A stretch of 7,726 bases of DNA, from the NCBI GenBank assembly GCA_027624995.1, contig JAQBTI010000107.1:1-7726 (forward strand). The letters run 5' to 3'. Each line of letters opens with the position of its first letter. Within the stretch, counting starts at the first letter, position 1. The translations under genes were made by a program, and so were the position numbers. Of this stretch, positions 1 to 6,544 are shown in pieces. The notes under the pieces were generated by a model that saw nothing but the letters and a program-made list of their open reading frames with translations, was not told the DNA's origin and did not search any database. The DNA comes from Chloroflexota bacterium. Lineage in GTDB: Bacteria > Chloroflexota > Dehalococcoidia > Lucifugimonadales > CATQGZ01.

Positions 1-470
1 TCGGTGGACAGTGTGGCCGGCGGCGCTGTCGATTGTGCGGTCCTGGGCCGCGAGACACCCGGATGCACCTCGACCGTTATCGGGTCCGTCGTGTAAGTTT
101 GGCCGTCGATCGTCACACGGACCGCGCCAATAGTCAGGGGGCCATCGACGGTTGGTCGGAGGCGGTATTCGTGGACCAGCTCGGAGATCGACTGGTTGTT
201 GGTAAGAGTCGTTTGCGAGACTGTGCTCCGGCCCACGATGTTGACTCCTTCGAGGGCCGAAAGCAACGGGGCGGAGATGCTACCCTCACCTCTGATGGTC
301 ACTGTTAGGGTCAGGACTTCGTCCGTGGTCAGTTCGGTCCTGTCGACTTCGCTCTGAACAGGTGGGCTTTGGGCGTGGATAGAGGCGGTGTACACGGAGA
401 CGGAGGCAAGTACGGCGAATAGGACCGCCACAATCGAAAACGCCGCTGTCTTATGTGATTTCCTTCTCAT
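1..470 (-). CDS. batD: BatD-family (oxygen-tolerance) exported protein, N-terminal part, truncated by window edge
   Basis: Reading leftwards from an ATG at 470-468, an open frame continues to base 1 without a stop, giving 156 residues of an incomplete protein. Residues 1-7 are basic (MRRKSHK), 9-29 are hydrophobic, and a signal-peptidase-like site (IHAQ, about 33) follows, so the protein is exported. Residues 40-137 form a beta-rich domain typical of BatD: an ELTTDEVLTLTVTI strand pair at 46-59, and a Y-R-L-R-P...G segment (102-110) leading into a G-x-x-Y-T-T-D-P strand (123-130) and a final ITVEV. BatD proteins normally carry several such domains and a C-terminal membrane helix, which would lie beyond the window. 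The start is 8 bases after the BatC stop. No strong Shine-Dalgarno is visible, so translational coupling is likely. Family assignment rests on motif pattern and on position after BatC. The exact role within the complex is unknown. Confidence 0.85.
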   Translation of the reverse strand, partial: MRRKSHKTAAFSIVAVLFAVLASVSVYTASIHAQSPPVQSEVDRTELTTDEVLTLTVTIRGEGSISAPLLSALEGVNIVGRSTVSQTTLTNNQSISELVHEYRLRPTVDGPLTIGAVRVTIDGQTYTTDPITVEVHPGVSRPRTAQSTAPPATLST

Positions 471-478
471 GCAGGAGC

Positions 479-1240
479 TTACCAGTCTTGGTCCGGTGGT
501 CTTCCGGGGATCACGACGGTTCTCTGCAACCTGTCCTGGAGCGTCTCCGTCTCCTCGCCGATTGTCGTCAGAAGCTGTCTGGCTTGCTCTTCGGTTAGCT
601 CGGTCGTTTCGGCCTGCCTGGACTGCTCCTCTTGTTGAGGCTGTTCGCCCGGTGAGTCCTGCTGCTCGGGAGCGTCTCCGCTTTCCTGTTCGCTCTCTCG
701 CTCCTGGGGCTGCTGATCTCCGGGCTGGGGGGCCTGCGACTCGTCGGCCTCGGGGTCGTCTTCACTCTGTTGTCCCGGCTGTTGTTGCTCCTGCTCCTGT
801 TCGACCTGCTCAAGCCGCCTGAGGGCCAGTTCCAGGTTATGCTTTGCGTCTAGGTCGCCGGGGTCGATCCTCAGAGCCTCTTTGTACGAATCTATCGCCG
901 ACTCGACCTCGTCGGATTTGTAGAGGGCGTTCCCCAGATTGAAGATGCCGTCCTGGGCCAGCTCTTGGTCGGCATCGATCATGGCTCGATCGTAGCTCTC
1001 GGCGGCATCCTCGTACGCCTCCTGCCGGTAGTAGACGTTCCCAGAGTTGTAGTGTGGTTCAGCGAGGCCCGAAGACCCCGTCTTCGCTTTTTCATAGGCG
1101 TCCAGGGCGTCGTCGTATTCTTGCTGCTCAAAGGCGTCGTTGCCCTGGTTGTTGGCCTTGGCCTCGCCGCCGCCGCATGCGGCCGTGCCCACAGCCAGGA
1201 GGCCAGCCACGAAGATCAGGAGCCTGGGTCTATCCAGCAT
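479..1240 (-). CDS. batC: BatC-like TPR lipoprotein
   Basis: A 253-residue protein. A hydrophobic segment (7-21) ends in T-A-A-C with Cys22, a lipobox-like site with an atypical Thr at -3, so it is probably lipid-anchored on the outer face of the cytoplasmic membrane. Three TPR units follow: about 28-59 (with Y42-DDALDAYEKA), 62-93 (HYNSGNVYYRQEAYEDAAESYDRA) and 97-129 (FNLGNALYKSDEVESAIDSYKEAL). A capping HNLELAL helix (134-140) is characteristic of BatC/BatE proteins. Residues 144-212 are a low-complexity Gln/Glu/Pro/Asp linker. A last amphipathic segment (213-240, LTEEQARQLLTTIGEE) matches the usual conserved C-terminal helix of the family. TPRs suggest a scaffold role for the external VWA proteins BatA and BatB. 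The ATG lies inside the last codons of BatB (11-base overlap), and the stop is 8 bases from batD. Confidence 0.9.
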   Translation of the reverse strand: MLDRPRLLIFVAGLLAVGTAACGGGEAKANNQGNDAFEQQEYDDALDAYEKAKTGSSGLAEPHYNSGNVYYRQEAYEDAAESYDRAMIDADQELAQDGIFNLGNALYKSDEVESAIDSYKEALRIDPGDLDAKHNLELALRRLEQVEQEQEQQQPGQQSEDDPEADESQAPQPGDQQPQERESEQESGDAPEQQDSPGEQPQQEEQSRQAETTELTEEQARQLLTTIGEETETLQDRLQRTVVIPGRPPDQDW

Positions 1241-2285
1241 CTTGCACGGTCTCTGCGCCGCCGGCCGTCCGGCGTCTAAGTCTCCACGCCACGGCTCGAT
1301 CGGGGATCAGCTCAGCCATGACAAGCGCCAGCAGTGCCGCAAGCAAGAAGGGCTGGAACCTCTCGATTCCGACCGTCTCGAATTCGTTTTCGATGCTGGC
1401 CTTTTCCAGACCTTCGATCTCGTGTGCAAGGTCCTCGATAGCGCCACCGTCGGTGCTGGCCCGGTAGTACTTGCCTTTTGCCTCCCGGGCCACCCGCTGG
1501 AGAGTCTTTTCGTCGAGCTTGGAGCGAACGATGTTGCCGGCGCGGTCTTGCTTATAGCTGACGACGTCGCCCCGGCGGTTCACGACGGGGATGGGCTCTC
1601 CATCCGGTGAGCCGAAGCCCATGGCGTAGATGATGACACCCTCCTCGGCAGCCTCCTTGGCTGCGGCGAGAGGGTCGCCTTCGTGGCTTTCTCCGTCCGT
1701 CATGACCAGGATGACCTTCTGGCCGGCCCTTGAGTCGTCGAAAGCCGTCAACGCGGTCCGGATGGCCTCGCCCAGTGCAGTCCCTTGTCTGGAGATAACG
1801 CCCGGCTCGGCGTTGTCGACGAACGTACGGGCTGTTGAGTAGTCGAACGTCGGGGGGAACTGTACGAAGGCGGCGCCGGAAAAGAGCACTAGCCCGACCT
1901 CGTCACCCGTCAGCCGCGTGAGAAGGTCTGCTATCTCGAGTTTGGCCCTGGTCAGCCGGTCGGGCTTGATGTCCTGAGCCAGCATGCTGGTAGAGACGTC
2001 CAGCACCACGACGATCTGGGACCCCCTTGACTCTACGGACTGGACCTCGCTGCCCCACTGGGGACGCGCGAGACCGAATAACGCCAGGGCTAGGGCGACG
2101 AACCACAAGATGTATCTAATGCGTCTGCCGCGCCAGTTGACAGAGAGGCTCAGATTCGCGATGAGTGCCGGATCGCCCAGACTGCGGATCGCCGAGCGCC
2201 GCCTCCGCGAGGCCCAGTAGACCACGAGCAGCATCGCGGGCAGCAACGCCAGGCCGTACAGTATGTCCGGTTGCGCGAAGTTCAT
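1230..2285 (-). CDS. batB: BatB-like membrane-anchored von Willebrand factor A protein
   Basis: A 351-residue protein of typical BatB length. Two N-terminal membrane segments (9-25 and 57-73) are followed by a VWA domain (about 88-295) and a C-terminal membrane segment (about 311-327). The metal-ion-dependent adhesion site is intact: D96-V-S98-T-S100, Thr169 in QGTALG and Asp197 in MTDGES. Arg-rich stretches directly after the first span (27-34), before the second (52-57) and after the last (RLRRRT, 335-340) predict by the positive-inside rule that the VWA domain faces outwards. The C-terminal part of the VWA domain contains a loop with two G-D/A-G turns (236-250) before the LDEKTLQRVA helix, as in BatA/BatB proteins generally. 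It starts 24 bases after the BatA stop with only a weak ribosome binding site, and overlaps batC by 11 bases. The MIDAS suggests Mg2+-dependent protein-protein binding. No catalytic activity is implied. Confidence 0.9.
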   Translation of the reverse strand: MNFAQPDILYGLALLPAMLLVVYWASRRRRSAIRSLGDPALIANLSLSVNWRGRRIRYILWFVALALALFGLARPQWGSEVQSVESRGSQIVVVLDVSTSMLAQDIKPDRLTRAKLEIADLLTRLTGDEVGLVLFSGAAFVQFPPTFDYSTARTFVDNAEPGVISRQGTALGEAIRTALTAFDDSRAGQKVILVMTDGESHEGDPLAAAKEAAEEGVIIYAMGFGSPDGEPIPVVNRRGDVVSYKQDRAGNIVRSKLDEKTLQRVAREAKGKYYRASTDGGAIEDLAHEIEGLEKASIENEFETVGIERFQPFLLAALLALVMAELIPDRAVAWRLRRRTAGGAETVQDAG

Positions 2286-2309
2286 CGTTCGATGCCTGTG
2301 AGGTCCACG

Positions 2310-3308
2310 TTAGGGGATCCTCCGAAATACGGTGTTGCGCAGTGCCAGTTCCGCCAAAAGAAATGCGAGCGCTGGCACCAGGGCCCAGGCCATAAGCTCC
2401 TCGTATAGCGTGAAGACCCGCTCCTCGATCTCCGATTTCTCCAGTTTGTTGATCTCGTCGTAGATGGCTCTCAGCCCTTGAGCGTCCGCCGCTCGGAAGT
2501 AGAGCGCCCCGGTAGTGTCGGCGATCTCTTGCAGGGTTTCTTCATCTAGCGTGCTCGCCTGAACGGAGCCGCGACCCCCGAGGATTCCGCTCTGACTCAG
2601 TGGGGACCCGCTCGGGCGGCCCACCCCTATCGTGTAGGCCTTGATGCCCAGGGCCTTAATAGCGGCTGCGGCAGTCAAGGGGTCGATCTGGCCGGAATTG
2701 TTGACACCGTCCGTCAACAGAATAACCAGGCGGCTCTTGTTGGGAGAGTCCTTGAGCATGTTTGCGGCGCTTGCGAGTCCCAGGCCAATAGCGGTGCCGT
2801 CGTCGATGCGCAGGTCTGTGGCCAGCTCCAGGTCGTCCAGGAGGAGCTGCAGCAGGTCGTGGTCCGTCGTCGGAGGGCTCTGTATGAAAGACTCCCTGGC
2901 GAAAACGACCAGCCCAATCCGGTCGTGCTGGCGCTCGGCTATGAAGTCGCTGATTACACGCTTCGCCGCGTCCAGTCTGTTCTGGAACCCCATGTCGAGT
3001 GAGCCCATACTACCCGAGATGTCCAGGGCGAGGATGATGTCCACCCCCTCGCCTTTGATGACCGTGTGGGCCTCGCTGCTCTGCGGACGGGCCGCGGCGA
3101 CTATCACCAGGGCTACGGCGGCGAGGCGGAGCACGGTGAGCGCGGGGCTGAGTGTTGTTCGCCATGACTGGGTCTGCACCGCCATCAGCCCTGTGTAACC
3201 GTAGCGCATGGCAGCCGGCCGGCTTGTCATTCCGAACCACCGTGGTACCAGTGCCCCGATGGGCACCAGCGGCAACAGAAGCAGCAACCACGGCGTCGCG
3301 AAGCTCAT
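2310..3308 (-). CDS. batA: BatA-like membrane-anchored von Willebrand factor A protein
   Basis: A 332-residue protein. A Leu-rich N-terminal span (5-22) precedes a short basic loop, a second span (about 55-73), a VWA domain (about 88-290) and a C-terminal span (about 306-323). MIDAS residues are complete: D96-I-S98-G-S100-M, Thr172 in DGTAIG and Asp200 in LLTDGVNN. The C-terminal VWA segment holds the family-typical LDEETLQEIADTTGALYFRA-like stretch (254-273), which in BatA proteins precedes the last helices. Basic residues after span 1 (R23, R30, R35) and after span 3 (RNTVFRR) place the VWA domain outside. The ATG overlaps the stop of the preceding gene as ATGA (3305-3308), a classic coupling arrangement. 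It is called BatA rather than BatB because it is the first of the two tandem VWA genes, and because of the DISGSM motif typical of BatA. Paralogy with BatB is obvious, but the sequences are well diverged. Confidence 0.9.
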   Translation of the reverse strand: MSFATPWLLLLLPLVPIGALVPRWFGMTSRPAAMRYGYTGLMAVQTQSWRTTLSPALTVLRLAAVALVIVAAARPQSSEAHTVIKGEGVDIILALDISGSMGSLDMGFQNRLDAAKRVISDFIAERQHDRIGLVVFARESFIQSPPTTDHDLLQLLLDDLELATDLRIDDGTAIGLGLASAANMLKDSPNKSRLVILLTDGVNNSGQIDPLTAAAAIKALGIKAYTIGVGRPSGSPLSQSGILGGRGSVQASTLDEETLQEIADTTGALYFRAADAQGLRAIYDEINKLEKSEIEERVFTLYEELMAWALVPALAFLLAELALRNTVFRRIP

Positions 3309-4279
3309 GTCCGTACCGCCTCCGCCGACAGGGGCACTTCCGGCTCAGGGGGCACAGTCATCATGACCAGGTTGCGGGCACGATCAGTGCACTCTGTGGC
3401 CTCATGGGTGTCGGGAACGAGTCTGGTGAATTTCACAAGGTCGCAATCCTTGAGGAGGTCGACGGTGACATTCTGATGGTCAGCGGCCATATCCGAGGAC
3501 TTGAGAGCACTCCGGACCTCCTCGGTTGTCCGATCGAGGGCAGGAGCGCTATGAGCATTGTCGAGATAGGCCCGCACGCAGTCGGCCACCAGCGTGTAGT
3601 GCTCTTTGAATCGTCCCTCTGATGGGAGGTCCAGCGCCTCGATCCGGTACAACTCCTCAAGAGCGATCTCGTGCGCGGCCCTGGAGTCGATGAGTGCAGG
3701 AATCCCCGACCCAAGCGCGCCTCGACGTCGCATGAAGATGTAGACGCCCAAGCCCAATAGGCCAACCAGCAGAATCGCGCTCGCTATCCAGGGCCAGGTG
3801 GCGGGTTCCTCGAGCGAAGCCTGTGGGCGTATGTCTCGTAGCTGGTCGTCGCCTTCGGTGAGGACTGAAACTACGGTGAGGGATGCGCCGGGTACCGTCT
3901 GATCGTAGACTTGTCCGGCGGAATCGCGGACAGTGATTTGGAGGTCCGGAGTCTTGAAGTCTCCCGGCTCGAACAGTGTGACTTCGAGCGACTGGCTGGT
4001 TGTCTGCGTGCCGTCCAGGTTCAACACGGTAACAGGTGGGGACTGGCCGCGGAGCTCGAAGTCTCCCCAGGTCCCAGAAAGCCTGGGAAACGTCAACTGG
4101 TATCCGGGCGGGTGATTGACACGGACATCGAGCGATACAGGGTCGCCGACCGTTAGCTCGGGTGTTTCGGTCGTAAGGAAGACCTCGACGCCTGGTGCCT
4201 GGGCCGACGCAGCACCATAGACCGCCAACGCCAGGGAAATGGGCACGATCAGCAGTACCAGGAGGGTCCGCGTCCTCAA
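3305..4279 (-). CDS. Single-span membrane protein: BatD-like ectodomain plus DUF4381-like cytoplasmic domain
   Basis: A 324-residue protein when started at TTG 4279-4277. That start gives a clean signal peptide (basic LRTRT, then 6-22 hydrophobic, cleavage near A-A-S-A-Q-A at 26-28) and has GGAGG 10 bases upstream. Residues 29-150 form a beta-rich ectodomain with an ELTVGDPVSLDVRV strand pair (41-54). A membrane span lies at about 162-183, followed by Arg-rich MRRRG. Residues 200-305 are a helical cytoplasmic domain with the DUF4381-type pattern: an LEELYRIEAL helix (207-216), a YTLVADCVRAYLDN helix (228-241), and D-R-T-T-E-E-V (249-255). In comparable clusters such a gene sits between DUF58 and BatA. 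The topology would let it link cytosolic MoxR/DUF58 to external BatA/B/C/D (inference). An upstream in-frame GTG at 4537 would give 410 residues but overlaps the DUF58 gene by 163 bases and buries the signal peptide. Function is not known. Confidence 0.8.
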   Translation of the reverse strand: MRTRTLLVLLIVPISLALAVYGAASAQAPGVEVFLTTETPELTVGDPVSLDVRVNHPPGYQLTFPRLSGTWGDFELRGQSPPVTVLNLDGTQTTSQSLEVTLFEPGDFKTPDLQITVRDSAGQVYDQTVPGASLTVVSVLTEGDDQLRDIRPQASLEEPATWPWIASAILLVGLLGLGVYIFMRRRGALGSGIPALIDSRAAHEIALEELYRIEALDLPSEGRFKEHYTLVADCVRAYLDNAHSAPALDRTTEEVRSALKSSDMAADHQNVTVDLLKDCDLVKFTRLVPDTHEATECTDRARNLVMMTVPPEPEVPLSAEAVRT

Positions 4280-4289
4280 CGTGGTGTCG

Positions 4290-4294
4290 CCTCC
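4290..4294 (-). promoter_or_regulatory. Ribosome binding site for the TTG start of the DUF4381-like gene
   Basis: GGAGG on the minus strand, 10 bases before TTG 4279. It decides the start, because this TTG is the only usual start codon in the frame between the DUF58 stop (4375) and the signal peptide. Spacing is slightly long. Confidence 0.55.
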
Positions 4295-4374
4295 GGCCTC
4301 TTTGACAAATTTACCCCTGTCGTCTTTCGGAATAGGGATAGGCTGAGAGGGTTTATACGGGGAACAGTCAAGAC

Positions 4375-5262
4375 CTACCTCGATAGCCGTCGCGCACGCT
4401 GCTTGAAGAACTTGGTGAGGCCGGCAACATAGTCGTGCTCGGTCGTGATGGAGATTCGGTCGACTTTGGAGTTTGTCAGGACCTCCATCTTCGCTGCTTG
4501 GAACCGCCGCACCTGTTCCGCGAAGGAATTGCGCCACCGCTTGCTACTCGTGTCCACACTACGGAGCTCTCCGGTTTCGGCATCCTCCAAAAGGAGCAGT
4601 CCCACGTCGGCTATCTCTTCTTCCATGGGGTCATGGATATCTATGGCGACTACGTCGTGGCGACGATTTGTGACCGCCATCGCCCGGCGGTAGCTTTCAG
4701 GATCGGCGAGAAAGTCGGAGATCAGGAACACGATGCTGTGTCGCTGCAGCACCAGATTGATCGTGTCCAGTGCGAGCCTGATGTTGGTCCCTATGCTCTT
4801 CGGTTCGAATACAAGCATGTCCCGGATCAGCCTTAGGACGTGTCTCCTGCCCTTGCGCGGAGGGATGAGCAACTCCATCCGGTCCGTGAAGATCAGCAGG
4901 CCGACTCGGTCGTTGTTGTTGGTGGCCGCGAAGGAGAGGACCGCAGCCAGTTCCGTGGCCAGATCGCGCTTGAACCGGCTAACGCTTCCGAAGTCGGCGG
5001 AGCCGCTGGCGTCGATGACCAACATGACCGAGAGCTCGCGCTCCTCATGGTAGCGTCTGACGAAAGGGTCGCCCATTCGGGCTGTAACGTTCCAGTCGAT
5101 GGACCTGATCTCGTCGCCCGGACTGTAGGGACGAACCTCGTGGAACTCCATCCCTTGTCCCTTGAAGACAGAATGGTACTCGCCGGCGAACGTGTCCATC
5201 ACCAGGCGGCTGGTGCTGATTTCTATCTGTCGGACCTTGCGGAATATCTCTGCCGGTACCAT
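4375..5262 (-). CDS. DUF58 family cytosolic VWA-like protein
   Basis: A 295-residue soluble protein with no signal peptide or membrane span. The DUF58 signature is unmistakable: G27-EYHSVFKGQGMEF, then EVRPYSPGDEIRSIDWN (42-58), A61-R, and P66-FVRRYHEERE (to 76), running into the first VWA strand. The VWA metal site appears intact: D84-A-S86-G-S88 followed by ADFG, Thr159 in IGTN, and Asp183 in LISDF. DUF58 proteins are the usual partners of MoxR ATPases and are thought to act with them as a cytosolic chaperone/adaptor pair, comparable in concept to RavA-ViaA. The ATG begins directly after the MoxR stop (TGAATG, no spacer), so its translation surely depends on that of MoxR. The C-terminus is basic (FFKQRARRLSR), a possible membrane-surface contact. 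Family identity is certain; the substrate is unknown. Confidence 0.93.
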   Translation of the reverse strand: MVPAEIFRKVRQIEISTSRLVMDTFAGEYHSVFKGQGMEFHEVRPYSPGDEIRSIDWNVTARMGDPFVRRYHEERELSVMLVIDASGSADFGSVSRFKRDLATELAAVLSFAATNNNDRVGLLIFTDRMELLIPPRKGRRHVLRLIRDMLVFEPKSIGTNIRLALDTINLVLQRHSIVFLISDFLADPESYRRAMAVTNRRHDVVAIDIHDPMEEEIADVGLLLLEDAETGELRSVDTSSKRWRNSFAEQVRRFQAAKMEVLTNSKVDRISITTEHDYVAGLTKFFKQRARRLSR

Positions 5263-6255
5263 TCAGGGCACGTCGATATGGTCGAGGATCCGTTGGACGA
5301 TGTCCGCGCTAGTTATCTCTTCGGCCTCCGCCTCGTAGCTGACTATGACTCGGTGCCGCAGCACGTCAGGGGCTAGCTGCTTGATATCGTCGGGGGTGAC
5401 ATACCCCCGGCCCCTGAGGAACGCGTGCGCCCGTGCGGCGCCGATCAAGTATATGCCCGCCCTCGGCGAGGCGCCGTACGCGACGAGCTGCTTCAGATCG
5501 GCGAGGTCACTGGACGGCGGGTTGCGCGTCGCCGATACCAGGTCAAGCACGTACTCCTTCACCTTGTCGTCGACGTATATCCGTCGTACGACTTCGCGAG
5601 CCCGTAAGATCGCCTCGGTGTCGACTATTGGGCGGAGGGCATCTACGGTCTTACCAGTCGTGAGTTCGATTATCTGCCGCTCCTCATCGCGCGACGGATA
5701 GTCCACGATCACCTTGAGCATGAAACGGTCCACCTGGGCCTCAGGCAGTGGGTAGGTCCCCTCCTGCTCAATCGGGTTCTGCGTAGCAAGTACAAGGAAG
5801 AGACTTTCGAGGGGAAAGGTTGTGTCCCCTATGGTGACCTGTCGCTCTTGCATAGCCTCCAGCAAGGCGCTCTGGACCTTTGCGGGAGCCCGGTTAACCT
5901 CGTCGGCCAGGACCAGGTTGGCGAAGATGGGGCCCTGATGGACGCTGAACTCGTTGGTCCTCGGGTTGTAGATCTGAGTGCCGATCAGGTCGGCCGGCAA
6001 GAGGTCCGGAGTGAACTGGACCCGTGAAAATCGGGCCTGGACGGTCTGAGCGAGGCTGGTGATCAGCAACGTCTTTGCCAGGCCGGGCACCCCTTCGAGG
6101 AGGACGTGTCCGTCTGCCAGCAGCCCGATGAGCACTCGCTCGACCAGGGTGTCTTGCCCCACCACAGCCTTACGTATCTCGGCCAGCAGGTCCCGGAGGA
6201 ACAGGGCCTCTTTTTCTACCTCCTCGTTCATCTCTCGGACGCCGGTCAGGTTCAT
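5263..6255 (-). CDS. moxR: MoxR family AAA+ ATPase
   Basis: A 330-residue AAA+ ATPase of the MoxR group, full family length. Walker A is GVPGLAKT (55-62) and Walker B is LVLADE (114-119), followed by NRAP as in all MoxR proteins. Sensor 1 is A157-T-Q-N160-P, the presumed arginine finger is R177 in QVDRF, and sensor 2 is R265 in GASPRA. The helical lid (about 225-330) is complete, with the YVTPDDIK helix start near 285. No residue needed for ATP hydrolysis is missing. MoxR proteins are regarded as chaperone-like ATPases that mature or activate partner complexes, usually with DUF58/VWA proteins encoded next door, as here. It is the first gene of the cluster. The ATG at 6255 has AAGGAGT 7 bases upstream, the best ribosome binding site on this strand, so it is preferred over Met9 (MNEEVEK). 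The MoxR subfamily cannot be fixed by eye. Confidence 0.95.
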   Translation of the reverse strand: MNLTGVREMNEEVEKEALFLRDLLAEIRKAVVGQDTLVERVLIGLLADGHVLLEGVPGLAKTLLITSLAQTVQARFSRVQFTPDLLPADLIGTQIYNPRTNEFSVHQGPIFANLVLADEVNRAPAKVQSALLEAMQERQVTIGDTTFPLESLFLVLATQNPIEQEGTYPLPEAQVDRFMLKVIVDYPSRDEERQIIELTTGKTVDALRPIVDTEAILRAREVVRRIYVDDKVKEYVLDLVSATRNPPSSDLADLKQLVAYGASPRAGIYLIGAARAHAFLRGRGYVTPDDIKQLAPDVLRHRVIVSYEAEAEEITSADIVQRILDHIDVP

Positions 6256-6262
6256 GTGGTGG

Positions 6263-6269
6263 ACTCCTT
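6263..6269 (-). promoter_or_regulatory. Ribosome binding site of MoxR
   Basis: AAGGAGT on the minus strand, 7 bases before ATG 6255. It is the only strong Shine-Dalgarno in the cluster and supports this start over the internal Met9 codon. The downstream genes mostly lack a comparable site, which fits translational coupling from this entry point. Confidence 0.7.
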
Positions 6270-6343
6270 AGAATCGCGAGACGAGGAAGGTGCTCCCCCG
6301 TATAGCTTGGTGGCAGGATGTCTAGCTCCAGCTTGCGCCGGCG

Positions 6344-6349
6344 ATTGTA
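6344..6349 (-). promoter_or_regulatory. Possible -10 element for the MoxR-Bat cluster
   Basis: The minus strand reads GTTATACAATC here. TACAAT (6349-6344) resembles a sigma-70 -10 box and would place the transcript start about 80 bases before the MoxR ATG. No convincing -35 box lies 16-18 bases upstream, so this is only a candidate. Confidence 0.25.
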
Positions 6350-6532
6350 TAACGGTCGCGCCTCAGAATGGTTATGCGCCTCGCTGCCGTGTCACCTTCT
6401 ACTTTAAACCCAGGAAATGTGAAGTTCCACCATCCTGGGACCGGATCGACTATGGGCACCACCCGTACTTTAGGCTGATACCCTTGCATTTCGGTCCGTT
6501 TTCAGCGAGATTACGATGTCGAAATCTCGAGA

Positions 6533-6537
6533 GGAGG
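6533..6537 (+). promoter_or_regulatory. Ribosome binding site of the SnoaL-like gene
   Basis: GGAGG within GAGAGGAGGACT, 7 bases before TTG 6545. Its strength and spacing justify the TTG start, since no ATG or GTG lies suitably near in this frame. Confidence 0.7.
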
Positions 6538-6544
6538 ACTCTGC

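Larger units (their letters stand above)
6256..6544. other. Divergent intergenic region (289 bases) between the Bat cluster and the SnoaL-like gene
   Basis: No gene is supported here in any frame. It holds the MoxR ribosome binding site (6263-6269), the weak minus-strand -10 candidate at 6344-6349, and the ribosome binding site of the plus-strand SnoaL-like gene (6533-6537). TACGAT at 6512-6517 (plus) could be a -10 box giving a very short leader, but the nearest -35-like TTGCAT (6484-6489) is 22 bases away, which is too far. The region is locally richer in A/T than the flanking genes, as expected for a two-way promoter region. I saw no riboswitch-like or strong palindromic structure by eye. 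Confidence 0.6.

Noticed and set aside
388..822. 144-residue plus-strand open frame
   Set aside because: It lies antisense across the BatD start and the BatC linker, is Arg/Pro/Ala-rich and has no recognisable motif. It is a by-product of high GC.
2641..3198. 185-residue plus-strand open frame
   Set aside because: Antisense to the BatA VWA domain. Its Ser/Arg-rich, motif-free composition is typical of a shadow frame.
4280..4537. Longer 410-residue version of the DUF4381-like protein from GTG 4537
   Set aside because: It overlaps the DUF58 gene by 163 bases and puts 86 unlikely residues before a clear signal peptide. The TTG at 4279 has its own ribosome binding site.
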